Assembly (NCBI RefSeq): GCF_009873495.1
Contig: NZ_CP046703.1
Location: 4,506,501 to 4,570,500 of the forward strand
Direction: 5' to 3'
Origin: Nostoc sp. ATCC 53789
GTDB lineage: Bacteria; Cyanobacteriota; Cyanobacteriia; Cyanobacteriales; Nostocaceae
DNA length: 64,000 nt
The position numbers and the translations under genes are program-made. This document shows positions 51,350-60,325 of the stretch, piece by piece. Position 1 is the stretch's first letter. The number at the start of each line of letters is the position of its first letter. Below the pieces are notes generated by a model that did no database searches, was not told the DNA's origin, and was given only the letters and a program-made list of their open reading frames with translations.

Positions 51350-52480
51350 ATGGTAACTATTAAAAAGAAAGCGGCTCACAATCCCTTAGCTGAGTATATT
51401 GAACGGCTGCAAAAAGGAGAAGCATTACTCCCAAATAGTCCAGAAAATGTATTAGAAGTAGTTGGTATTCTTAAAAGCTATGGTGTAGTTTTAGATGCCT
51501 ACTCAAAAAATCTTAACTATATTGCCGAGTATCAGTTTTTAATATTTTTCCCCTTTTTTAAATACTTTAATGGAGAGGTTTCTGTTGAGAAATTACTCCG
51601 GCACTGGTGGCATAATCGAATTAATTTTGAGTATGCCGAATATTGTATGAAAGCCATGATGTGGCATGGTGGCGGCGGACTAGATACATATTTAGATACA
51701 ACAGAATTTAAAGAAAGAGCGCAAGCCGTTATTGCCGCAAAATTTAAAAATAATCCCTTAATTTTGGGTGTTAACCAACTGTTTCCAGATTTCTTAACAG
51801 AACAATTGCGTGTCTCTGCTTACTACACAGGTTTAGGTCAATTTTGGCGAGTCATGGCTGATATTTTCCTCAGCTTATCAGACCTTTACGACCAAGGCAA
51901 AATAAAATCGATTTCCGAAGTTGTAGAACATATCAAAGCAGGGTTGGTGGCAAATGCATCAAACCCAATTACCTACGCCGTCAAAATACGGAGTGAAGTC
52001 TATGAAATCATTCCTAAAAGCGTTGGTTTGACCTTCTTAGCAGATACAGCAATACCTTATGTAGAGGCGGTATTCTTCCGGGGAACTCCTTTCCACGGTA
52101 CAGTTTCATACAACGCCCAAGGTTATCAAATCCCCCCAGATCAAACGCGATTTCAATATGGCGCATTATATGCCGATCCTTTACCCATCGGCGGCGCGGG
52201 TATTCCTCCCACCTTGTTGATGCAAGATATGCGTCATTATCTTCCAGAGTATTTGCACGAAATTTATCGTCGCAGTCTTCGGGGTGAAGATGATTTGCGG
52301 GTACAAATTTGTATGAGTTTCCAAAAATCGATGTTTTGCGTGACAACAGCAACGATTTTGGGACTGATGCCTTATCCTTTGGATACTAAAGATCCAAATG
52401 AGGAAAAAGGTAATCGAGTTTATTTAGAGAAGTGGATGAGTCGTTTAGAAACTTCGCGGTTGCTAGATGTCAATAAATAA
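51350..52480 (+). CDS. cupA: CO2 hydration protein CupA (ChpY)
   Basis: A 376-residue peripheral subunit of NDH-1MS, thought to bind zinc and carry out the directional CO2 hydration. ATG 51350 is chosen because GGAGAG lies six bases before it; the open frame runs 26 codons further upstream but those codons are translated heptamer repeat (MSPSPLPNAQFPIPNAP). Family features: MVTIKKKAAHNPLAEYIERL, MWHGGGGLDTYLDTTEF, YYTGLGQFWRVMADIFLSLS, PLPIGGAGIPPTLLMQDMRH, and FCVTTATILGLMPYPL. Third gene after ndhF3-ndhD3, the order seen in Anabaena. Confidence 0.95.
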   Translation: MVTIKKKAAHNPLAEYIERLQKGEALLPNSPENVLEVVGILKSYGVVLDAYSKNLNYIAEYQFLIFFPFFKYFNGEVSVEKLLRHWWHNRINFEYAEYCMKAMMWHGGGGLDTYLDTTEFKERAQAVIAAKFKNNPLILGVNQLFPDFLTEQLRVSAYYTGLGQFWRVMADIFLSLSDLYDQGKIKSISEVVEHIKAGLVANASNPITYAVKIRSEVYEIIPKSVGLTFLADTAIPYVEAVFFRGTPFHGTVSYNAQGYQIPPDQTRFQYGALYADPLPIGGAGIPPTLLMQDMRHYLPEYLHEIYRRSLRGEDDLRVQICMSFQKSMFCVTTATILGLMPYPLDTKDPNEEKGNRVYLEKWMSRLETSRLLDVNK

Positions 52481-52506
52481 CTGAATTGAATACAGAGAAA
52501 TTTTAG

Positions 52507-53364
52507 ATGCTTCTCAATCGCTATAAAAATCTTCACCTAATTCAGCAACTTGATCCAGTGCAAGATCATTGCCGGATTTATCACTTAATGAATGGCTATG
52601 AGTTTCCCTGGGATATGACGCGATCGCTCGAAGTTGCTTTGATGCGAACTTATTGCGTTCCTAGTATTTCTAAATTGCTAAATCAGACAGGAGAATTTAC
52701 CCATTGTCCGCAAAAACGCTACGATGATACGTCAATAATTGTTGGAGAGATGATTAAGTGGGGCTATGATAGCGATCGCGGCAAAGAAGCCCTGCAACGC
52801 ATGAATGCACTCCACGGACGCTTCAAGATTGACAACGGTGATTTCCTGTATGTACTTTCAACCTTCGTTTTTGAGCCTATCCGCTGGAATGTGCATTTTG
52901 GTTGGCGGCTGATGTGCGAACAAGAAAAATTAGCGTCTTTTTACTTCTGGCGAGAAGTAGGTAAGCAAATGCAGATTCAGAATATCCCTGAAACCTACGA
53001 AGAATTCGAGCGCTATAACCTTGACTACGAACGCCAAAACTTTCGTTATTCAGATACAAATCGTCGGGTTGGGGAAGCTACACGCGATTTATTTTTGAGT
53101 TGGTTTCCTTCGTGGATGCGTTCTTCGATCAAACCAGGTATCTATGCTTTACTGGATGAGCCAATGCTCGATGCCTTTGGTTTTCCCTATCCTTCGCCAT
53201 TGCTGCGATCGGCTATGGTAAGTCTACTAAAAATCCGAGCCAAATTAATCCGGTTATTTCCGCCTCGGAATCAGCCTAATTTTTATATTGACTCTCCTAT
53301 CCCCAGCTATCCCACTGGCTATGAAATCGCCAATGTGGGGCCAGCAGAAAATGTTAAACAGTAA
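52507..53364 (+). CDS. MpaB-like/DUF2236 oxygenase-family protein
   Basis: A 285-residue protein resembling the DUF2236 (MpaB/rubber oxygenase catalytic domain) family: RIYHLMNGYEFPWDMTRSLE at the start, YLLN-type loops replaced by YDDTSIIVGEMIKWGYDSDR, and KEALQRMNALHGRFKIDNGD with the family heme-ligand-like His, then FLYVLSTFVFEPIRWN. Members bind heme and act on lipids or polymers. It follows cupA by 26 bases on the same strand and is probably cotranscribed, yet the CO2-uptake operon normally continues with cupS, which this is not (no fasciclin domain). Its role there is unknown. Confidence 0.8.
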   Translation: MLLNRYKNLHLIQQLDPVQDHCRIYHLMNGYEFPWDMTRSLEVALMRTYCVPSISKLLNQTGEFTHCPQKRYDDTSIIVGEMIKWGYDSDRGKEALQRMNALHGRFKIDNGDFLYVLSTFVFEPIRWNVHFGWRLMCEQEKLASFYFWREVGKQMQIQNIPETYEEFERYNLDYERQNFRYSDTNRRVGEATRDLFLSWFPSWMRSSIKPGIYALLDEPMLDAFGFPYPSPLLRSAMVSLLKIRAKLIRLFPPRNQPNFYIDSPIPSYPTGYEIANVGPAENVKQ

Positions 53365-53417
53365 AGCTCCGACAAACTTGTTTAAGTGATTGGAATCTAT
53401 CAGGAACTCTTGTCACA

Positions 53418-54119
53418 TTAGGCTTCTGGTTCTACGCCGAGCGATCGCAATTGAGCAGTTAAGCGATCGGCTCTTTCTTCACCAGTCAATAACAAATTAC
53501 CTTGCAAATCCCACCAACGTAGCCAAGGTAATTCCATATTGTAATATTGTCCCTGCCAAATCCCTAACTCAACTCCTAAAGGATGTATGGGATAATGTCC
53601 GCGTTCATTTGCTGTTAATAACTGATATTGTCCACCAATTAATTCATAAACTTCTACGCTGGCTTTATTCACTTCATAAATGCCGTAGAAAGGAGGACGA
53701 ATCACCTGCTCATAAATCCAAAATTTCCCCTTCCAAGGAGTTTTATCTCGCTCCTCACTACCATCCCCAGAGACAAATTCCAATGCAATCAATGGGGCAA
53801 TAAACTCTCGCCATAATACATAAGACCTGCGCGTTTGTCCATCCAGAGTAGGGGGTACATTCCCTACATAGAACCAGTCTGGTGCTTCTGCGCCTTTTTC
53901 TGGGGGGTCAGTTATCCGCCAGTAGATACCGCTATCTTGACCAATACAGTACTGTCCATCAGGATGACGTTTTTGCAATATCGGCTTAATAGAGTCCGTT
54001 AGGAGAATGCTTTGGGGATGTTCCTGAAAGTTTTTCACGAATGTACCATCAGACTCAGGAAGCTGCGTATGGTCTGGGAACGGTGTGAGGGCGGTGGATG
54101 GATCGGTTGCAGAGGTCAT
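53418..54119 (-). CDS. Uma2 family (DUF820) putative endonuclease
   Basis: A 233-residue protein of the Uma2 group, abundant in cyanobacteria, with a PD-(D/E)XK-like core: APDWFYVGNVPP, then IALEFVSGDGSEERDKTPWK and KFWIYEQVIRPPFYGIYEV. The C terminus is the typical RADRLTAQLRSLGVEPEA. The family has a restriction-endonuclease-like fold but no proven substrate. Its end is near the convergent MpaB-like gene. Related relics occur at 37068-37193 and possibly near 57957. Confidence 0.88.
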   Translation of the reverse strand: MTSATDPSTALTPFPDHTQLPESDGTFVKNFQEHPQSILLTDSIKPILQKRHPDGQYCIGQDSGIYWRITDPPEKGAEAPDWFYVGNVPPTLDGQTRRSYVLWREFIAPLIALEFVSGDGSEERDKTPWKGKFWIYEQVIRPPFYGIYEVNKASVEVYELIGGQYQLLTANERGHYPIHPLGVELGIWQGQYYNMELPWLRWWDLQGNLLLTGEERADRLTAQLRSLGVEPEA

Positions 54120-54197
54120 AAGACTACCTTTGCAGAAGTAAGGGTTGTTTTTTAGTTTAGCAATGGAAGAGGAGATGGAGCGATCGCAATATTTCTA

Positions 54198-55181
54198 TTA
54201 AGTTCTATACTTTACTGTAGGAAGATGGCGACCAATATAGCCAATAATCACTATTCCTGGTTGTTCTGCTAAAAAATAGATTCGCCAGTTACAGAACCTC
54301 AATTTAACGTGTCGTTCAAATAAGCGATCTTTACCATCAGGACAACGAAAAGTTCTTTCTTTAAAATATTTATCAAGCGTTGGTTTACTTTCCCCCGATT
54401 CTTCAACAGGATACCCGTCGAGATTGAAATAGCCATTATTCCAGTCTTTACAGCATTTGTGAAGCTCAAATAATATGCTTACAACAGGCTGTAATTCCAA
54501 CTGTCCAGTACGGATATCTTCTAACTGCTTTCTAACAACATCGCAGAATTCTAGGTTAGGAAATAATTCCTCTCTGCGATTCCAAACTTCTAACCCATCG
54601 CTAACATTTTGATAAATGCGCTCTTGGTGTTGTTGAATCAGACTAATGTGTTCTTGTACATGGCTGCTACGGCTAGCATGGATAATTTCTACAATTTCGC
54701 TGATTATCTCTCCATACTCATCCAAACATCGAAATTCAAGTTTTACATGGTTACAATCCCAGCATTCCTGAGAGAGTAAGCTGATTGCAATCGTATTAAT
54801 TGTGATTGTATTAAGTACATAAGCAATACCAAGCCCAATAGCTATTTCTCCTTGATGACGAAATTCAGACAAGCTAACATTGTTTTCAATCTCTTGGATT
54901 TCGGAATTTGCTATATTAGTTGAGAAAGGTGCTTTAGTTGCAAGAGTTTTGATAAAAAGTCGTTCAACTTGATCCGCGTCATTAAGCCAGTGACGAAGAG
55001 GATAGTTAGGTGCAAGTATTATTGTATGGAAATCTTCTTTAGTGCGGAGGCTTACCTTTACCCCTTGAGCTTTGACTGCCTTTATGGTCTTAATTAGCTC
55101 AGACATTCTTTGCTGTGCTACTTGTTCATTCGGAGCCGGATTTCGCAAAGATAACTCATTTAATATTAAGTCAAAATCCAC
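54198..55181 (-). CDS. Unknown protein, third gene of DUF262/DUF3696 cassette
   Basis: A 327-residue protein without signal peptide. N terminus MDFDLILNELSLRNPAPNEQ, then a YPLRHWLNDADQVERLF segment; the middle holds an Ala/Ile-rich stretch (GIAYVLNTITINTIAISLLS), and the end CNWRIYFLAEQPGIVIIGYI followed by GRHLPTVKY is a beta pair like those in small RelE-type folds. Paired Cys (SQECWDCNH, ELHKCCKDW) may bind metal. No named family recalled. Only 3 bases separate it from the ATPase gene upstream, so it belongs to the cassette and could be the effector. AT-rich like its partners. Confidence 0.75.
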   Translation of the reverse strand: MDFDLILNELSLRNPAPNEQVAQQRMSELIKTIKAVKAQGVKVSLRTKEDFHTIILAPNYPLRHWLNDADQVERLFIKTLATKAPFSTNIANSEIQEIENNVSLSEFRHQGEIAIGLGIAYVLNTITINTIAISLLSQECWDCNHVKLEFRCLDEYGEIISEIVEIIHASRSSHVQEHISLIQQHQERIYQNVSDGLEVWNRREELFPNLEFCDVVRKQLEDIRTGQLELQPVVSILFELHKCCKDWNNGYFNLDGYPVEESGESKPTLDKYFKERTFRCPDGKDRLFERHVKLRFCNWRIYFLAEQPGIVIIGYIGRHLPTVKYRT

Positions 55182-55184
55182 CTT

Positions 55185-56384
55185 TTACTCTCCCGCAGGC
55201 TCAAGTAAAACATCTAAACTTTTTTCCCATTCATCGAAGAAACCATCAGGCCATTTATCAATTCTTCCATTGCGATCAATATGTGGAGATACTACTTCTG
55301 TAACAGTTTGTCCTTCTTTTTCTTGTCGCTGAAAATAATGTAGCTGAACATCATACGGCTTAATTTTGCCTCCATGAACAGCAAGACGAATACCATTTAA
55401 AACATGATCACTATGAGTTTCTATTACTATTTGAATTCCACAACTAGCTGCAAGGGATAATAATTCACCCATCTTGACTTGTCCTTTAGGATGTAGATGT
55501 GCCTCTGGATTTTCAATTATAATTAGTGTACCCGGAGGGGATGCAAGTACAGCTACAATAATTGGCAAGGTGTAAGTAATTCCAAATCCAACATTAGTAT
55601 TACGGTATCTGCTACTTACATCTTTTCCCATTTCAAATGAGTATTGCAAACTCATTAAATCAACACCTGGAATTGGGTTGACATGAATTCTTGTACCAGG
55701 GCTGATTTCTCCCATCCATGCCTCCACTTGATCCTTCAAAGATAGCGACTCTGCTTTTGGATGACTTAATTTGCTTACTTCACCTTGTTTGGGGCGTTCA
55801 AAAGCTTTAGCAACTGTTTGTGAACCTATTTGCTTAAGTCCAACTGTATTTATGTTCGATTTACCAAAAACGGTAAGGAAATGTGCTGTATATTCACCTC
55901 TAGTACCAATTTGAAAATGTTGATGTACTAAATCCTCTGACATTTCAAAGACATTACGAGGGCCAAGCCGTTCTGCTTGCAGATAGTGAAAGTAATCTCC
56001 AAACAGACTAAATTCATGTATTTCTTTCGTTATTGGTGCAGTATCGCTACGGAGAACATCTGCTTGATTATCATATCTAAAGCGCCATGTCCATGTTTTT
56101 CTTTCTTGATCATCTACTACGAGTTCAAAACTAATAATTTCTGGTTTTATCGCTCCCTCAAATAAAGCATCTTTAGCCGTACCAATACGCACTAAATCAC
56201 CATTTAGAGCTAGACCTTTTGTTTGCAAAAGCCTCTGTTGATAAGACTGGCGTAATAGAAGTAATGACTGTAATACTGAAGATTTACCCATACCATTAAG
56301 ACCAGATAATAGAGTTAGTGATCTAAACTCTAGTAACTGATTTTCAAAGGGTTTAAAATTCTTTATATGTAGTGAGTGTATCAT
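55185..56384 (-). CDS. AAA ATPase with DUF3696 (OLD/RecF-like)
   Basis: A 399-residue SMC/RecF-type ATPase. Walker A is LSGLNGMGKSSVLQS (about residues 27-41), the signature-like and Walker B region is LIIIENPEAHLHPKGQ (Glu for hydrolysis) followed by the H-loop in IVIETHSDHVLNG. The C-terminal DUF3696 end is IDRNGRIDKWPDGFFDEWEK. No TOPRIM domain is seen. Such ATPases sense DNA or phage signals in OLD, Gabija and similar defence systems. It overlaps the DUF262 gene upstream by four bases (ATGA) and nearly touches the unknown gene downstream. Confidence 0.9.
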   Translation of the reverse strand: MIHSLHIKNFKPFENQLLEFRSLTLLSGLNGMGKSSVLQSLLLLRQSYQQRLLQTKGLALNGDLVRIGTAKDALFEGAIKPEIISFELVVDDQERKTWTWRFRYDNQADVLRSDTAPITKEIHEFSLFGDYFHYLQAERLGPRNVFEMSEDLVHQHFQIGTRGEYTAHFLTVFGKSNINTVGLKQIGSQTVAKAFERPKQGEVSKLSHPKAESLSLKDQVEAWMGEISPGTRIHVNPIPGVDLMSLQYSFEMGKDVSSRYRNTNVGFGITYTLPIIVAVLASPPGTLIIIENPEAHLHPKGQVKMGELLSLAASCGIQIVIETHSDHVLNGIRLAVHGGKIKPYDVQLHYFQRQEKEGQTVTEVVSPHIDRNGRIDKWPDGFFDEWEKSLDVLLEPAGE

Positions 56385-57553
56385 GATAATACTGATTTTA
56401 TAACTTGTTCTATCTCATTCAATCTGTGTAATACAGTCTTAAGGGTTCCCGTACTCCTGTAGATAGTAGTATTAAATTTTCCCTCATTAGTCAAATCTAT
56501 TATTTTTTGTTTTATAATTTCTTTTCTTTCTTTAAGAATCTCAATTTCTTGAGCATTAAGTTTATATAAATTAACTGACCAGGCTTCAAACAATGCCTTA
56601 TTGATGGGATAACGTTTTGCTCCTTTTTTCATTTTCCGAAAAGCATCTTTACCAAATACCTCAAATGCCAAATTCATTAAACTTATAAAATCATTAGTTA
56701 TTATTTTTATTTCTTCGTCTGACATGATATTTATATATGCCATAGCTTGATCTAATATTTTTTTAAAGCTTGTATTTTTTTGAAATAATTCTTGATTTTT
56801 TATCATAAATACTAAAACTCTAAGTATGCACTCTCGATCAGCCATTCTATCTGATTTTATTCCTTTGTCAGTATCAATAGCTTTCTTAAATTCAGATGCT
56901 ACAGCTAAATCTCCTAATAACTTCGTTGCTTTGCCTTGATTTAAAGCATGACGAATTTCCTGAGTTGATAGAGATAAAGCACTGGTATTAATCCGCTCAA
57001 AAATAGCCTGTTTAAATTCACTATCTGTACCCGGTTCAAGAAAAATAACTGTAACAAGAGTTTCTTCTATACGACGTTGATAATTATGTGGAATTTCGTC
57101 ATATATCTTGCCGTTAAATAGAGTAAATGATTCTAGTCCAGTTAACTTAAGTTTTTTATCTATCACAAACTCTTTTAAAGTGGTAAGCCTTTGTAAACCA
57201 TCTATCACTAACCATTTTTCTTCATTAGTTGCATCAATATAGAATGCTGGTATAGGAATACGAAGTAAAATTGACTCAATAAGCCTACTTTGAGCAATTT
57301 TATTCCAAACGAATTTTCGTTGAAATTCAGGAGATAATTCAATTTCATTATTCTTAATTCTAACCATTAAGTAGTCAATACTAATCTGTCTAGTTTCAAC
57401 CCTAATTTTAGTAGGATTAAATGGTTCACTTATCTCTTCTTCTTCTTCTATTGCAATATCATCTTCTTCTACGTCGTCTTCTGTTGTCATATCATCATCT
57501 ATTTTTGTTTCTTCTTTAAATAATTGAGAGTTAAGGTGGTTCATATTTGTCAT
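56381..57553 (-). CDS. DUF262 domain protein (GmrSD-like N-terminal domain)
   Basis: A 390-residue protein. An acidic leader (DDMTTEDDVEEDDIAIEEEE, ~15-42) precedes the DUF262 ParB-like NTPase/nuclease domain: ELSPEFQRKFVWN, LLRIPIPAFYID and WLVIDGLQRLTTLKEFV with the (I)DGxQR motif, then INTSALSLSTQEIRHAL. A helical C terminus (~260-390) has no DUF1524 HNH motif, unlike GmrSD. First gene of the cassette; its stop overlaps the ATPase start. Strongly AT-rich compared with flanks, a sign of transfer. Confidence 0.9.
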   Translation of the reverse strand: MTNMNHLNSQLFKEETKIDDDMTTEDDVEEDDIAIEEEEEISEPFNPTKIRVETRQISIDYLMVRIKNNEIELSPEFQRKFVWNKIAQSRLIESILLRIPIPAFYIDATNEEKWLVIDGLQRLTTLKEFVIDKKLKLTGLESFTLFNGKIYDEIPHNYQRRIEETLVTVIFLEPGTDSEFKQAIFERINTSALSLSTQEIRHALNQGKATKLLGDLAVASEFKKAIDTDKGIKSDRMADRECILRVLVFMIKNQELFQKNTSFKKILDQAMAYINIMSDEEIKIITNDFISLMNLAFEVFGKDAFRKMKKGAKRYPINKALFEAWSVNLYKLNAQEIEILKERKEIIKQKIIDLTNEGKFNTTIYRSTGTLKTVLHRLNEIEQVIKSVLS

Positions 57554-58077
57554 GGCACATACTCCTTAGTCTGAAAAACTAGTTACTAGTAATTGATAGT
57601 TTATCTGGATGACTTACCTTAATCGTACTACCTTCTAGCATTAGCAGTTGTAATCAACATAAATGATCGTACTCTTAACACCTATAAATACCAAAGCAGC
57701 CAGAGTACACAAGCTGCTTTAGTAAAAATATGATCACTTATTTACTGGACTAAGCTAATCGTCATTCATTTTTCCAGAATGATTCGCTCGTAGTAAGGGC
57801 TTCATCTCTGGTTTTATGCAACTTAAATGCCGATTAGCTTACTACCGAATTAAGTGGTGCAATCCCCGCTAAATTTAAAATTGGCGCGATCACCTCTGTT
57901 AAAGTCAAAGCAGTGTCTAACGACAAGCCGCTTTTAACCCATAGTCCAAAAATATTAAACTTCCGGTTCAACACCGAGCGATCGCTCTTTAAATATTCTC
58001 CACCCACAGAAGATTATTTGCGTAGCCTAAAAGTACAAGTCATTTATCCTTATCATATTCAGCGTGAGTTAAGCGAT

Positions 58078-58119
58078 CGCCCAAATTCAATAAACAACCG
58101 CCCGAATTCAATAAACGAC
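58078..58119. repeat. Tandem 21-nt repeat
   Basis: CGCCCAAATTCAATAAACAA C is followed by CGCCCGAATTCAATAAACGA C (21 bases each), differing at two positions, then a partial third unit TGCCCAATAA. Next to a HIP1 site. Confidence 0.75.
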
Positions 58120-58150
58120 TGCCCAATAAGCTTGGGTTAAGCATTTCTTC

Positions 58151-58190
58151 TCTTCTCTCTGTTTTCTCTGCGCCTCTGCGGTTCGTTAAA
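58151..58190. repeat. Dispersed CCTCTGCGGTTCGTT repeat
   Basis: CTCTCTGTTTTCTCTGCGCC followed by TCTGCGGTTCGTTAAAAA. Same family as 34-95, 29244-29277 and, in reverse, 33861-33895. Confidence 0.7.
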
Positions 58191-58408
58191 AATTTGACTT
58201 TGATAAAGAATCTTAGCCTTAACTGAACTGTGTGAAAATTAATACAAATATTTTGGAAGTTGCAAAGATCCCTTTGGCAGCAGGCGATCGCCTGCAAAGT
58301 GAGAAATAAACTAGGTTTTGACTACCGCAGCCAATAAAAGGCGAAACTTAACATGCAAATTTGTCATCATGAGAGAAATTACCTATCGATTATTAACTCA
58401 GCACCAAG

Positions 58409-60190
58409 ATGACTGAAGCAACAGCAACTCGTCCCAACGCATATATCCAGGAAACTGGCCCAACGATTCATTACTTAGTAGCAATGTCTCAACCAGAAAC
58501 CCATCTGTTTGAGGTGACTTTACGCATTGTCGATTACCCCTCGCCGATTCTCGATTTAAAATTGCCGGTATGGACACCCGGTTCCTACTTAGTTCGAGAA
58601 TATGCCAAGAATTTACAGGATTTTGTAGCTTTTGCAGAGGATAAGCCTTTACCTTGGCGGAAAATCAGTAAAAATCACTGGCAGGTAGACAAAACAGGTG
58701 TTTCAGAATTAACTATACGTTACCGAATTTTTGCCAATGAGCTATCGGTACGGACAAATCACTTGGATGCAACCCACGGTTATTTCAATGGTGCAGCATT
58801 ATTTTTTAGACTACCGGGCTGGGATAAGCAACCCATTCGCGTTACCATCGTACCACCATACCCAGAATGGCAGGTAACAACTGCTCTACCTCCCGTAGGT
58901 GAGGAAACAAATACTTTCTGGGCGAGCGATTTTGATACTTTGGTGGATACTCCCTTTGAAATTGGTAGCCATCAATTATATAAATTTGAGGTCTTAGGAA
59001 AACCCCATGAACTGGCAATTTGGGGGAAAGGTAATTACCAAGTTCAGCAGTTGATTGCTGATATCCAAAAAATTATTCAGGTAGAAGCGCAGATGTTCGG
59101 CGGTTTGCCTTATGAACGATATGTGTTTCTGCTACATTTATTTAGCCAAGCTTTTGGCGGTTTGGAGCATAAAGACTCTTGCTCGTTAATTTACCAGCGT
59201 TTTGGGTTTCGCGCTCAGGAAAAATACGATCGCTTTATCCAATTAGTTGCACACGAATTCTTTCACTTGTGGAATGTCAAACGAATTCGCCCAAAAGCAT
59301 TAGAAGTTTTTGATTATGACCAGGAAAACTACACACCATCATTATGGTTTTGTGAAGGTACTACTAGTTACTATGACTTGTTAATTCCTTTGCGGGCAGA
59401 AATTTATGATGTTAAGTCGTATTTGAATAACTTGAGCAAAGAAATTACCAGATATGAAACGACACCGGGGCGCAAGGTACAACCCGTTTCCGAGTCGAGT
59501 TTTGATGCCTGGATTAAACTCTATCGCCCCGATGCCAATAGCGGTAATTCTCAAATTTCTTACTATTTAAAGGGAGAAATGGTATCGTTGTTGCTGGATT
59601 TACTGATTCGTTCTACTCACGACAATCAGCGCTCCCTCGATGACGTGATGCTGAAAATGTGGCAGCAATTCGGGAAAGATGAAATTGGCTATACTCCAGA
59701 ACAGTTGCAGGAAGTTATAGAATCTGTCGCCGGAATCGATTTGACTGATTTCTTTAAACGCTACATTGATAGTACTGATGATTTACCTTTTAATCAGTAT
59801 CTAGAACCCTTTGGCTTGCATTTGGTAGCTGAACAGCAGGAAGAACCTTACCTGGGTGTGAGAATAAATACAGAGAATGGGCGGGAGATGATTAAGTTTG
59901 TGGAAACTGATTCACCTGCACAAGTAGGGGGAATTGATGCAGGTGATGAGTTGTTAGCAATTGACGGGATTAAGGTAACAGCGAGTAGTTTAAGCGATCG
60001 CCTGAAAGATTACCAAGCAAACGATACCATCCAAGTCACAGTTTTCCATCAAGACGAACTCCGTACTTATTCCATTACCCTCGCATCACCGCATCCCACT
60101 CGATATCAGCTAAAACCTGTTGATCATCCTGACTCCACACAGCAGAAAAACTTTGCTGGATGGCTTGGGGTTGCGATCGCAACTGTTTGA
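58409..60190 (+). CDS. M61 family metallopeptidase with PDZ domain
   Basis: A 593-residue glycyl-aminopeptidase-like protein. The N-terminal beta domain (YLVAMSQPETHLFEVTLRIV) leads to the zinc site HEFFHLWNVKR (~283-293) and the downstream Glu in LWFCEGTTSYYDLL. A PDZ domain near the C terminus (~485-560) has YLGVRINTENGREMIKFVET and GGIDAGDELLAIDGIKV. No signal peptide, so probably cytosolic. The family removes N-terminal residues from peptides; the physiological substrate is not known. Stands alone; the last codons fall into a HIP1 site. Confidence 0.93.
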   Translation: MTEATATRPNAYIQETGPTIHYLVAMSQPETHLFEVTLRIVDYPSPILDLKLPVWTPGSYLVREYAKNLQDFVAFAEDKPLPWRKISKNHWQVDKTGVSELTIRYRIFANELSVRTNHLDATHGYFNGAALFFRLPGWDKQPIRVTIVPPYPEWQVTTALPPVGEETNTFWASDFDTLVDTPFEIGSHQLYKFEVLGKPHELAIWGKGNYQVQQLIADIQKIIQVEAQMFGGLPYERYVFLLHLFSQAFGGLEHKDSCSLIYQRFGFRAQEKYDRFIQLVAHEFFHLWNVKRIRPKALEVFDYDQENYTPSLWFCEGTTSYYDLLIPLRAEIYDVKSYLNNLSKEITRYETTPGRKVQPVSESSFDAWIKLYRPDANSGNSQISYYLKGEMVSLLLDLLIRSTHDNQRSLDDVMLKMWQQFGKDEIGYTPEQLQEVIESVAGIDLTDFFKRYIDSTDDLPFNQYLEPFGLHLVAEQQEEPYLGVRINTENGREMIKFVETDSPAQVGGIDAGDELLAIDGIKVTASSLSDRLKDYQANDTIQVTVFHQDELRTYSITLASPHPTRYQLKPVDHPDSTQQKNFAGWLGVAIATV

Positions 60191-60197
60191 TAAAGGG

Positions 60198-60325
60198 ATG
60201 GGGCATTGGGCATTGGGCATTGGGCATGGGGTATTGGTTATTAATTCTTCCTCTGCCTCCCCTGCTCCCCTGCTCCCCGGCTCCCCTGCTCCCCTGCCCC
60301 CCTGCTTCTTCCCCATTCCCCACTT
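60198..60325. repeat. Heptamer array and CTCCCCTGC tract
   Basis: GGGCATT units (60199-60225) then CTGCTCCCCTGCTCCCC units up to the pyk stop. It lacks the 25-nt core of the other composite repeats. Frames across it are repeat translation. Confidence 0.85.

Larger units (their letters stand above)
57554..58408. other. Long gap with relics, a tandem repeat and a dispersed repeat
   Basis: No solid gene. A minus-strand frame 57834-58007 (57 residues, GTG start, GLSLDTALTLTEVIAPILNL) is possible but weak. A short frame ending ERSLGVEPEV near 57957 looks like a Uma2 C-terminal relic. Two copies of a 21-nt unit lie at 58078-58119 and a CCTCTGCGGTT-family repeat at 58151-58190. Promoters of the DUF262 cassette (left) and M61 gene (right) must be here. 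Confidence 0.5.

Noticed and set aside
52507..53364. CupS
   Set aside because: CupS is smaller and has a fasciclin-like domain; this protein matches the DUF2236/MpaB pattern instead.
57834..58007. 57-residue minus-strand frame with GTG start
   Set aside because: No ribosome binding site or recognised similarity, and it runs through a HIP1 site and a Uma2-like relic; kept only as a note.
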